DNA of 64,000 bases from the NCBI GenBank assembly GCA_047495785.1, contig JBLDXI010000015.1, positions 124,001-188,000 of the forward strand. Reading direction: 5' to 3'. The stretch comes from Lepidodermella squamata (lineage: Eukaryota; Gastrotricha). This document shows positions 44,701-56,700 of the stretch, in pieces; position 1 is the stretch's first letter, and every line of letters begins with the position of its first letter. Below the pieces are notes generated by a model. The model was not told the DNA's origin. It made no database searches and saw only the letters and a list, made by a program, of their open reading frames with translations. The position numbers and the translations under genes were made by a program.

Positions 44701-47700
44701 CGCCGCTCAGGACGTTTGCAAGCGAAGTCTTAGGTTTTCGAATGCCGGTACATTCTCAGCCAGCGGTGAAGGTGTTGGGTTCTTGCCAAAATGATCGTGA
44801 GAAATGACACATAAAAATGACCTAATTAATAACCTCATTTCTCAGGCTCTACTTACAGCATCATAATTACTAACCGTTGCAACTAACATTTAGAGAAACC
44901 AAATTTGTATTCGAAATCGGATTTACTGTGCCAAATCATACTTACCAAATTGCTTATTAATTCCACTAATTCGCGATTTACTAATTAGTGGTTTATATGA
45001 ATAAAATTTCATATTGAAGTTTAATCGACTTTTGTGATCGAGTCTCAACAGTCGCCATGAATGACCCACACTGCCATCAACTATGATCGGCATGTTCTCG
45101 TGATTCAGACTGCCTCATCAGAGGCTGAAAGGCATTTTAGCTCGCTGGGAAGCACGGCTACGCCTGACAGAGCCCGGCTCAAGGCCCATTTAAAATGTGT
45201 TCGATTCGCCTGATAACGCCTGATTTTACAGCCGCTATTGTTAATTCGCTTCAATTAATGCGGATAACATACCATTCAAATTACTATGCTTATCTGTTTG
45301 CAGAAATATCAGACGCCGGGATCTCTGCAGCAGACGGAGAATTATCTGAAGGTTTTCCCTCTAAGCAGCTACATAATTGTATCCAGATGTGGTCGGTAAT
45401 GTCAGGATTGCTTATCCGCCCGAAGTTATGGCTGAAGCTATCGATGCTGTTGCGAAATGCTCGCACCTCTCCAAGAGTGGAAGCCGACAACAGCAAAATA
45501 CCATCGAGTACGTCCGTACCCTGCACAACATTCCTGGCGGCAGAACAATTGGTCGCGGCAATGCTGACGCGGCCGCGAATAATTCCGCTAAGAGCCGAAA
45601 GACGAAGGAAGACGAGAATGGCAACAAGGCAAGCAAGCCGCCGCGTAAGACGCGGGGACGCCGGTTGATTTCTTTGAGGTACCTGCTTTAATAATTAAGT
45701 TTTGACCTCATTATAATACCCAACTGTTTGAATTTTCAGGCGAATGGAACGACTTCTACTTGAAACTCGATCCGGTAAAGCTGCCTTTGACGTTGGCGTC
45801 ATCGACTCGGAGGGTGTTAACGACACCGAAAGCCGCGTTGAAGTTATTGTAAATATGGAGCAGGTGTCCACTCACCTCAAATCTCTGCAGCTACGCCAGG
45901 AGTCGTTGACGGGGGAAGCCTTCGAAAAAATGTTCAATTGCCTGAAGGCCGATAAACTGATAAAATCCAAGGAAGACTTTTACAAATACATTTATCAACG
46001 TTTCACATTCAAGAGAAAGTACGTCTGAAATAAAATGATTACTTTTCGAGCATTTGTCGGCTTGGAGAAGTTTCTCGATTGCGGTTTGCCTCTCTACGAG
46101 GCGTATAAGCTAAAGGCCCTTTGACACAACTAAAAGCCGCGGATCCGAATTTCTATCGTGACTTCTACGACTTCTACGTGACCTCTACGAACAGTCCTGC
46201 AAAACCACATGTTTTTGATTCGCCTGATAACGCCTGATTTTGCAGTGTCGCATTTCATGGATACTCCGCTAGTAATGACTCAACTAAGTGCGAACTGGAG
46301 TGCCTTCCGGATGGTTGCTTACCCAGCTTCTTGATATCATTGTTAACTTGGTCTTGAGGTATGCACTTCAGTTCAAATTTCTCAGTCGCACCACGAAAAC
46401 TTCCGTTCCTGGAGACGACTCCGCTTTCGCTCCCGAGTCTGATCTAATTGATCTCCGCGGAACTGCGCGATACTCCCAACCTCTCTCCTACTCCGTAACC
46501 AGTCCGGCCCTACTACCAAACAAAGCAGAACCGACCTATCAAAGACTACTTTACATCTTGTTCCAACGTTTTCAAAAGCTCCATGTTGTCGTCTGGCTGC
46601 GCCTCAATTTGTCAGACTTCGAATCCGGCTTCGCTGCTGCCGTCACCAACTTCTTTGCTGGCAATATGGCCAACATCGGTTGTTCTGTCAAGTTTGCCCT
46701 GAAAAATGGCTTGAATGCTTGCTACTTTTCTATCAATTTTATACTTGTTGAAAACTATTTCGATCGCCATTCTAATTTTTTAAATCGCAGTCGTGCAGTT
46801 GTTGAAACAACAAATTGGCTGTCAATAAAATAATAAGTATTCTAGTCACTTTCGTCGAGTTTTCAATTTCATTCTCTAAATTTCCATTTCTTTTGAGTCT
46901 CAATTCAATTGCTGTCAGCTTATTGCTTTGGATGAAGGGAAGGGCATAACAAAAAAATCCGTTTTTAGTTTTTCAAAGTTGTCTTTTAGGTTACTGTATA
47001 CTCGCAATCATTGATAAACCCTTTAAAATCCGCCTCTGATGTTTCAAATGATGATTTCCACCCAGTTTCCCAGATAACGTAACTAAGCAAATATTCCGGT
47101 GTTTATAGAATAATGAATGAGAATGATGACTAACCAATTAGCTGCATCTTGCACCAAATCAGGCGGCAGCAAATGCTCGCGCACGAATTCATCCGCATCG
47201 TCCATGAGAGCAGCCATCGCACGATCCAACGCCGCCCTGCTGTTCCAGAACTCCTTGCGCGTTTTCAACCGCAACGACTCCTCATTATCCGACATGAGCT
47301 GCTCGAAACGCGCCAACAAGCCCAACAACGGCGCAGCATCAACAAATTTCACCTCAGGCTGGTCGCGGCGATGCCTCGCCCGCCACGTCACAATCCCAGC
47401 CGACCGCGAACAAGCTCCATTCACAGGCGAAGCACCTGAAAATCGATGAACTGCTGAATCTCTTGAGATATTGAATTATAAAATTACCTGGGGGTAAAAT
47501 GTGAAGCGATACAACTGTCCATTGCACGGGTAGCTCTTTCGCTGCTTCGACGAAATCGTCGAAAACAGGTGGGAATCGCGTCAACAGCCGAACATCCCGC
47601 AGTTGCCTGAGGTCCTCCTGGCCTTTCCTACTCGAATTTCCGCAATTGGCTTCGGTAGAGATGCGTTGAACAGCCAGAACTGCCCGTAGCATATGCCGGA

Positions 47701-50700
47701 AACAAACGGCATTCGCCTCGTGAAGCCAGTAGGCGACCACGAGCGGAGAGGCACCGGTCGAGTGTGCCCGCACTGCCCTCAGCCGGCACAATTCTGAGTA
47801 GACGGGCGCGAGTGGGAAGCAGCGGGCAAGCTGCAGCGATGTTTCGTCGGCTTTGTTCTGGTTGCTGCTGTTGCCGTTTGTTGCGACGGCCGCTAGTTGC
47901 ACGGCGCCGTTCTGCTGTTGGGCTGAGCTTTTCGCCGGGGTTTTCGCATTTGACCTCAGCGCCCGGCTCGAAGATGGCGCCGATGTGGTGGCTGCAGGCG
48001 GGGGGCTATTCACTAGGCAAAAGAAAACACGGTTATTAGATCCTAATTACTCTTGAAATCCGAGCCCTCCGAGCATATGAAAAGATGAGCACGAGATTTT
48101 ACAGCAAGATTCGCTCTCAAAACGGGCCTTTGAATACTGAATACTTGAATACTAAATTACGTCTCAAGTTACTGATGGTTATTTGAGCTTATGGAAAAAG
48201 CGATATCAAGTAACATTTCAAGTGGTATCAGGCAAAGGTGCTGCTGTCAACTGTTGAAGGAATCTCGAACTAATTGTGCGGGGCAGCTTTACTCGCCCGA
48301 TGATATTTTTAACGTTGATGAGACTGGCTTGTTATTTCGAGTTGAGGACCTACAACCTACGCATCTGATTGCATTAACTGACTTCAATTGGTCTCCCTGT
48401 CTTGTATAATCAACAGACTCCTGAAATGCCGCTGTTGAAAGCATTGGCTTTTGTTGAACACAAAAGACGGCTCAAACCGTGACGGCAGCCCCAACAAAAC
48501 TGGGATATTGTAGGACGCTGAAGGTGATCCGAGCCGCTTCTGCGCTTCTGGGGATGCCGCCTGTCAAGCGGTATCGAATATTACGAAATAATTAAAATTC
48601 TGCTTCATCAGAAACCTGATTTTCGACTGGGAAACATATCAGTGACAACACTGCAGTCTTTGTCAATTGGACTGGAAATCCTACAACTCGACCTACAACC
48701 TGAAGGGAGAAAAGTGTGCTCGTGGAAGTTGAGCAAAGATTGAGTGACTGCTCTCGCTGGTTCGAATATGACTGGTACAGAGAGAATAGCTCCCTTGGCT
48801 ATTGGCAAAGCGAACGGAACTTAACGTTTCCGTGCCTTAACATTTCGAGGGATCAACTTCGAGTCTTCTAAAAAAGCGTGGATGGCTGGCCCGATTTGGC
48901 AGCGGTGGTTGATGTCGCGGGATGACCGTTGATGCCGTGCTAAAATTACATAAAAATCGCAAAATTTCCAGGCAACTGTACTTCTAAGCTGCAGCGTGTG
49001 ACCAGGAAATAACTCTATCCTTGAAACGACACTATCAGACTATAATGACTTTGTGGATCCAGAATTTATTCAAAAAGTAGCTTCCTTAAGAAAAAAATTC
49101 ATATTACATATTCTCCTTAGATTCAGTTGTATCGTGATAAAAATTTCGCTCACTCAAACTGAAATTGAGAACGTCATTGGCGAACTAGATTCCCTTTCTA
49201 CCAAGGTGTTTGCGATCGATCGATCAGCCTTTCATGCAAAATATTTCCCGTCGTTCGTTCATTTTTTTTACTTTCCTAATTACAGTTAGGTATTTTTAGG
49301 CGGTAATCGAAGTCCCTTGGAATTATCAAACTGCTATTTCGCTATAATTATAAATGATGATAACGATCTCTACTCGCTATTTTCCCTATCTCTACAAATA
49401 TTTCTTTCATTTGTAGAGCTTTTAAATGTTCAAGGCCAAGTTTACGAACGAGAATGATACTAGAATTGTGGAGCTCCCTGTTCCCTCGATCGCTGAGCTC
49501 CAAGGAGCTGCTATCAGCGAATACGAATTCACATTCACCGCCGCCAACTTCCCCCTCGTATTCAAGTATTTCGACGGGAAGGTCTGGCCAACGGCTGCCA
49601 AAGATGCAGCCGTCGCCAGAGCATTTCGGCTCAGAGCTGGTGAACCGCCTCATTTCAAGTTGATATGGCGAATATCGTCGAAACCAACTTGGATGATGTG
49701 GTTGCTCGCGCCAATCTAGCATAGCTAGTTCCTCGGTTTCATCACGACACTCATCAACTGGGAGCCGGTTAGCAGCGAAGCCGGTGGATCAGTTCTCAGC
49801 AGCTTTTTAGTTATCGAAGCGATGAAGCTTTTGATTCGGAACGCTCCAGCATTTTCTTAGGGAAATCGCCACCGCTACCTCAAGGTGAGTGCGAAGAAGC
49901 AATTCATATGATAGAATTATTATGTTCAAAGAGCAAACTGATAACCTTGGCCGCCTTTGCTGACCAGAATTTGGACGCTATTCGACGAGGACTCTCCGAT
50001 GCTGAGCGTACGTCACTGCTTCGCCGAAAATTTCCGCCCGGTCTAGAGCGTTGGATGATATGTTTGGGCCGAGATCACCGCGTTTCAAAGGTCACATTAA
50101 ATCGGATTATCAAATCATCATCGACGATTTAAAGCAATTGAAAGAGACAAGCGAAACGTTTCAGCTGAAAAACAACTTAGATAAAAAACAGAAGCCGCTG
50201 TTATGCCCGCATTAATTGCGAACTCTGTCGCTGGTTCGATCGATGATTCGGTATTGGACCTCGCCAGAGTGCTTTGCAACAAGAAATTGGCTGTGTTCTC
50301 ACTAACATGAATATGAATGACGAATGTATTCCCTAGCCCTGTTGAGCTGAAAGCGGTGGTCAGATCTTGCCGGTGAGTCGACTCGCCAAATGCTGCATAC
50401 GAGAATATTCGATTATTTCAGGAAGTCATCAATTTTCTTCAAATGATTCATCACGAGATTGTAGTTGACTTTATTTCATCATTTAAATCGTGCTTCCTAA
50501 GCTGCTCACTACTACTACAAGTTCTGTTGTAAACTGACTGATGAATATAGTCAAAGTCGCAGAATTCGTGAACCTGCGTCGTCGTGTTCAAATACATGGC
50601 TACAGTTAGGTACCGCAACGGCGCATCGCCCCACCGCCTCTCGTAGATCTGCATCGAATCGACCACTTCCCGCGTGAAATTCCGAATACCAGGATGGTCG

Positions 50701-53700
50701 CGGAAGGTCGGAACGTGTAGCACCTCAAAATTGTTGTAGTAAATCGGGATCAAGTAATACACCCTCTCCTGCTGAGTTGGCGGGAATTTCGGCATTTGGC
50801 TATGAAAAATTGATTTGTTATGCCTGGCTACGTAGTCTTCCGTGAATTCTAACAGCCCCATCACCACGCCAGACCAGTCAACATTCCGCACGCGGAACGC
50901 ATAGGCGAAATTGTTCGATTTCATGTATTTGAATATGTCGTAATCAATGCGGGATTTGATGAAAGAGTCAGAGTCTAGCCTGAAGTAGTATTCAACATCT
51001 TGCATAGCTGGCTCGTTCAACAACCGATGGAACCAGAAATCGATCATGTGGCGGTAATTCAGTGGCCACCGATCAGCTAGTTCCATCTTGCGATTCGGGC
51101 CGAATTCAGGCGGAAGTTCAAATTTGATGGGGATGAATTCGATGAGAGCTCTGTCGCTGCCTTTCAGCCAATATTGCGTGTATTCGTTAAAACTTGTTTT
51201 GTTCCACGGCTCTTCGTAAAAAACAATGACAGGATACCGGAATTCTGAATTGAAATTTTCGAAAAGTGTCTGCAGTGAGTACGTGAATGCGCTGATGTGT
51301 TTGTTAGTTGTGAGGTATACAATTACGTTGCGTAAATTAACTGGAGGAGCTGACGTGGATGTCGTTAATTCAGTTGGCGTTCTGAGTAGTTTTGGGTTAG
51401 CAATTAGGAGGTAAATGAAGCCAGGAATGCATAGCACGACTAATCCTAGTTTTGAATATCGAGGCCAGTTCAGGGGGCAGGCCATCAACTACAAATCTAA
51501 AACGGCCTACAATTCGAAGAAAAATATCCTGACATGGTTGAAAATGACTTCAAAGGTCAGTTCTTAAATAATTTTCAAGAAAAAACTGAAATTTCGCGGC
51601 TTTCGGAAATTTCAACTGGATCTACAGAAATCGATACAGGATTCGATAACAGAAATATCAAGCGATTGATATTGGTAAACAAATGGTTTCCGAAATCCGA
51701 AATAAATTCCACTGATATTGAAGCGAAAAAGGCAAAATAAAGCATTATGAAAGGTTGCGTCCATGACTCATATTATTAATACTGGGTATATTACAAACTC
51801 AGCAGGTTGCTTATTAGCTTATATATCAAGTCTTAATGTACTCAACGTGCAGGCAGTTCAATTAAAGCGTGGCACTAAAAATTGCACTTTTTACAAGCGT
51901 CTTCAGTGTTCCAGTGCCTAAATGCATCCCTGATTTCAAATTATTTTAAGCACTTTGAAGTTCGTAGTTTAAATAAATAAATAAAAATAATCTCAAAACT
52001 GATAGCGCTAAATTTTATCAACTATGTGTTCACCAAAAAAACTGGTTATCAATAATCTCAAACATAAAAAATAAAAATAAAAATGAATTTAAGCATAAAA
52101 AAAGCTCAAGCCATCCCGTAAATTTTGGGTAAAATGTACCTGTGGCGAGTGACAGCGCTTCGTAGGACGGCTTGCGAGGCACAAAAACGCGAGCCAGATC
52201 AGCGCCCGATTCAACAATTGCCGGCAGACTAGGCGCTAGTCTGCTCAGAAAAGCCGAACTTGCGTCTCTGTTGTTGTACGTTGAATCCAACTCGCCGCCA
52301 GCTGTGATTTCGAGGTCGTTGCCTGGGAACCGCGTCGCAAAGTCGAAGTAGTGCAGCCATGCGGCGAAATGCGTGTCGGCTAGCGGCGCCGGCATTGAGC
52401 AGTTTGCGGCGAGTAGTGGCACCGCGTTCAGGGCGGTTCGAACGCGGCACGACAGTTCGGCTAAACTGGACCGCAACCATTGCGCAGTATCGGCTAGCCG
52501 TGTTTCCGCCTCATCTTTGCCTAAAATAATCAAATTAAACACCACGGTTTTACAAAAATTTTAAATAAGCGCAAAATAAAGTGCTACAGCAGGGTAAAAT
52601 TATTTAGGACGGAACGACGAGACGCAGAGGTTTTTTCGCGCTGTAGCGTTAAATATTGCGAATTAGACACTCATATTTTTACTGTAGCTAATCCTAATAG
52701 CCTCATTAAAATTCAAGTGGCGAAAGTCAAAACGGGGAGTTGTTGGTTTCAATTATGGTTCTTGTCCATCCCCAATCCCCAAACGCCGCACTAAGTAAAT
52801 TTATAAAACCGACAAATGTACTCAATTTTGGGCAGAATACCAGAGAATCTCAATCAATCCAGTTGCACAATGTATTTATCGATTAACCGGAAGCCTACAA
52901 CCTGATCGATCGCAAGTGCAACTGCTCCTTAAAAATGAGGCATCCTTATAGCCTTTTATATAAGTTGCTATATGGAATGGAAATTCTGAGCTGCCAATGT
53001 CTATAGAAAAAGTGGACTTTTGGACAAAGTGGAAGATTGGATGACCCTGAGCGATTTTGATTTTCGGCACTGAGGGTAATCTTGATCGGATGGTTGAAAG
53101 CCGGCACTTGTCCTCAGATGGGACATTCGTAATTGCTCCCAAAATGTTTTTTCAATTATATACCGTCCATGCAGTGATTCGCGAGACAATTGTTCCTCTG
53201 CTACACTGTTTTTACCAAACAAGAAAGAAGACACGTATCTAAGGGTTTTTAGGACCATACAGTTTCTTCGGCCTGAGCTCTGTCCGCCAATCTTTTTCAA
53301 CGATTTTGAAAAAGCCGCGCAGAACAAAATCGCTGATCCTGACACCGGCGTGTGGCCAAATGCTGAGCTTGCTGATTGTTTTTTACACTTGGCGCATGCG
53401 CTATTCAATGCAGTCAAGGAGCCTTCAATCGCAGTACCGCACTGATAGGGAAGTTCGTCTTCGATGCAAGTGGCTCGCAGCACTAGCATTTGTTCCCAAC
53501 ATCTCGCTGAAGCTTTTCAACAAATCGATGCGAAATTGAGCGAGATTGTTGGTCGAGTGTCTCAATTATCGCAATTATTGTACTGGCGTGGTACTTATCG
53601 ACACGGTGTTCTGGTTCAGAAGCCTCGCCACTATCCGGCGATTTGTCTATGTACAAGCGGTTACTCCATGTTTGTCTCGCACCGACAATTGCGCTGAAGC

Positions 53701-56700
53701 CAACCTGACAACGCGCTTTTCAGCTATTTCTAAAAACCCTTCGGTTTACAGTCTCGTCCACGGGCTGCTTGTTGAACAGGACGAAACCGAAAAAAGCCTC
53801 ACACGCTTTGACAAGGGCGAAGTGATTACAGGCCGGTCGAAAAAAACCAGTTGAAGGGAACGTCGAGCTAAAGCGAAATTTTCTTGAAAAAGTCCCTAAA
53901 CAAATACCTTACAAACTTTGTTGTTGTTTATTTTGATATGAAAACTTCGATTGAAAAGGGATGAATTCATGTTTTTTGGCCCGAATAAAATGCGTTGAAG
54001 CGATACAGTTTTGTGTCATTTTGTCGCAATAATAATCATCTTTGAAAATATAATAAATAAAAATTATTCTTGTTCTATTTTGGTTATATTTCATTTTGGT
54101 ATTTTCTATTTTGCGAATTTAATAAGTTTATGTCATTTTGGGTTGTTGCGTTTTGAGCCCTTGAGATCATTCAACAATCAAAAAAAAATCCTTTCAAAAC
54201 ACTCAAAGTTCAACGTGAAAAAGTGCAAAGAATCGAACGTACCTAATCTAGCGTGCAATTCGTGCCAGATGTTGTACTTGAGCGACAGCCGACCAGCAAG
54301 CAGAAGATCATCGGCGTTTTGCGACGCCGCCAGTTGGGCGATCAGCGTCGCTGGCACCGCAGCTTCGGCCAGCAGTTTGTAGTGACTGGCGTGCTGGATC
54401 TTGTCCTGGAACTTCAACGCCTCGAGCAGTTGCAGCTGAAACGCGTAGACGGACTTGGTGGAGGCGAAGCGCAGGGCGTACCTCAGGCCTTCGTACGCAG
54501 CTCGGGCGGCGTCGCGGAACACGCCGGCGACGAGCGCGACGTCCGACGCGAAGTAGAGCGCGTCGAGCACGTCGGCGAACTGCAGCAGGGTGTCGCCGAA
54601 CAGCGCCGATTTGAGGCCGAGGAAGTGCCGCGCTCGTAGCGTTCGACTGCGGTCGAATGACGCCAGGGTTTCGGACATGGCCTGTGCGGACGCCCAGAAG
54701 GAGGTGCACAGCGGCGATGACACAAGCCACCTAAAATACAACATCAATAGCATTTGTTATCGCAGATTTTAACAAAGCAAAGAGGAAAAGAATAATCACA
54801 TTCTCATCTGTGTACAGCGTGTTCTATTTATCAAAGAAAATACACGGAAAAGGGATCGATTGGTCTATTCCGGGCAATACCAAGAATTAAAAAAATTCCA
54901 ATGACCATAATAATGGAGTGTCGGGAGTTACGGGAAAGCATGTAAAACTTTGGTCCAACCGGCAGCCATGTTGCAACTTTTCAACTAATTTACTTTATCT
55001 CACTGTTACAGCCTCACAGTTAAATACTCAAAATGAGCACCTCGTTTAATAAGCAATACCCCGGGATGCCAGGTCTCAAATCTTTGGGACTTGTCATTAC
55101 GGCGAAAGACGGCGTCAATCGCGACGGAAGCCCTAATAAAATTGCCAAGATGTGGATGGGGATCAGATGCGGTTTTGCGCGTTTGGAAATTCTGCCTGCC
55201 AAACAGTCGCCTAAGTCGTAAAAGACAATGGATTTGAAACTAAATTCTCCTCCCGCAGAAGCCAGAATATCGACAATGCAATGTTGTTTACCAACTTTGT
55301 GATAATGGTAGCTTTGAGTTTTCAGGTTGAGGATGCTTGAAAAGTACCTTAACAACACGCCGAATTCGTTGTCAAGGATGCGGAAAATCGTAGACACGGC
55401 TCAGAAGATCTACAATGCAGCTACGATGTAGTGCGAATATATTAATTCTTCATAATTAATTTCAATTGGACCTGAGGATGGCACCTGCCTGTGCCGAAAC
55501 GTTGTCTTTGAAAAAATAAACGAGTTCGTCTATACGCGCTAATTTTTTGCTAAAACTGATTTGTTTGTGATTCAAGTAACATTCTTTTGAGTAGTTCTAG
55601 CGGTTGCCAACAGGTTATCAACGAGCTTCGTTTCTCTTTCAATCTGACTGTCATGAATAATAACCCAGCTGGTCTCATAGTAGGAAGGGCTATTGACGTT
55701 CCTCCTCCGGCACCTGGAACCTCTGAAACAGCTACGGCCACCAAAGTTCTGAGCTTTGTCATTCGCTTCGCAGCTAACAGCTTGATATTTACCGTTGCCA
55801 ACTGTCCGGTGACGGTTATTGGCGAATTTCCTGCGCGACGTTATTGCTGAAAGTCTAGCAAAAATCAGAGTTCAAGTCGTATCATTGACAATGGATGGCG
55901 ATTTTAAAAATTGGTCAATTGTCGATAACTGTTTTGATAAACAGCTCAAATTTCCTCATCCTTCCATTCCAGGGAAAGAATTATTGGTCTTAATCAACAT
56001 CCCACTCTCATCAAGGTAAATTACGTACATAATCATTCTCAATTTGGCATTTCTCTCGGCGCGTAGGGTAACGAAGGATGTCCTACTGAATGGAATTATG
56101 GATGAAGTCCGATCAAAGGTTCACGCTGTTCTTTCTTGCGCTTCTTCCGGTATTGCTTCCTTGCTTCTTCACAACGGCAGTACGGCTCATTCCTTCTCCA
56201 AAATTTCTATAATTTCTATCGAAGGCGATCCACCTTACGTCCGAGCGGACGGCCTGAGAGTCGTTCGAAAACTTGTCCGATTGGACGATACAGGAAACCG
56301 TTACTGTCTAAGAGTCCATGTCGGCGAGCGCGGCGACGACGAGATGGTGGACGTGCAAGAGCTGCCTAAAGACGATGCTGGTACTACTGCAGCGCGAGAG
56401 CAGGAACAGGAGTATGAGCAGCAGCAACACTGCCGCGAACAGTAACCGCACGCAGAGCAGGAGCAGGAAGCCCACCTGCAAGGGCAGGAACAATACGATG
56501 AACATGCCATGAGCTACGATGACAACGGTCGCGCCACTGGCGCTGCTGGCGCCGCTGGCAACGTTACCTCTGACGAGGACAGCGACAAGGATGAGCACGA
56601 GCGCAGCGACGCCGCCGCCGCCGTCTCCTCCAACGACGACGACGACGATGATGGCGAAGATGACGAGTCCCTCGCAAAGAGATATCACGAAGAAATGGAA

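Larger units (their letters stand above)
40395..45050 (+). mobile_element. Ty3/Gypsy LTR retrotransposon in a separase intron
   Basis: Two 278-bp LTRs beginning TGTTGG and ending CAACA flank a gag-pol region. GTCGC lies directly outside both ends (40390-40394 and 45051-45055), the expected 5-bp target duplication. I saw no difference between the LTRs, which points to recent insertion, yet gag-pol is interrupted. The element is antisense to separase. Domain order protease, RT, RNase H, integrase places it in Ty3/Gypsy. Confidence 0.94.

Noticed and set aside
50451-51485. Fungal contamination as the source of the GT15 gene
   Set aside because: The gene lies between separase exons whose reading frames join exactly across it, within one continuous sequence.
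51534-51740. Plus-strand ORF of 68 codons beside the GT15 gene
   Set aside because: No family features, low-complexity Ser/Ile/Glu composition and no splice or promoter context.
54253-54639. Plus-strand ORFs opposite GC-rich separase exons (also 58148-58431 and 47764-48056)
   Set aside because: High GC keeps antisense frames open; the minus frames join in phase to the neighbouring separase exons.
55020-55397. Minus- and plus-strand ORFs near 55.0-55.4 kb as a host gene
   Set aside because: Both strands are open for about 60-125 codons without a recognisable domain; the region sits among Helitron and hammerhead-like debris and is more likely transposon-derived.
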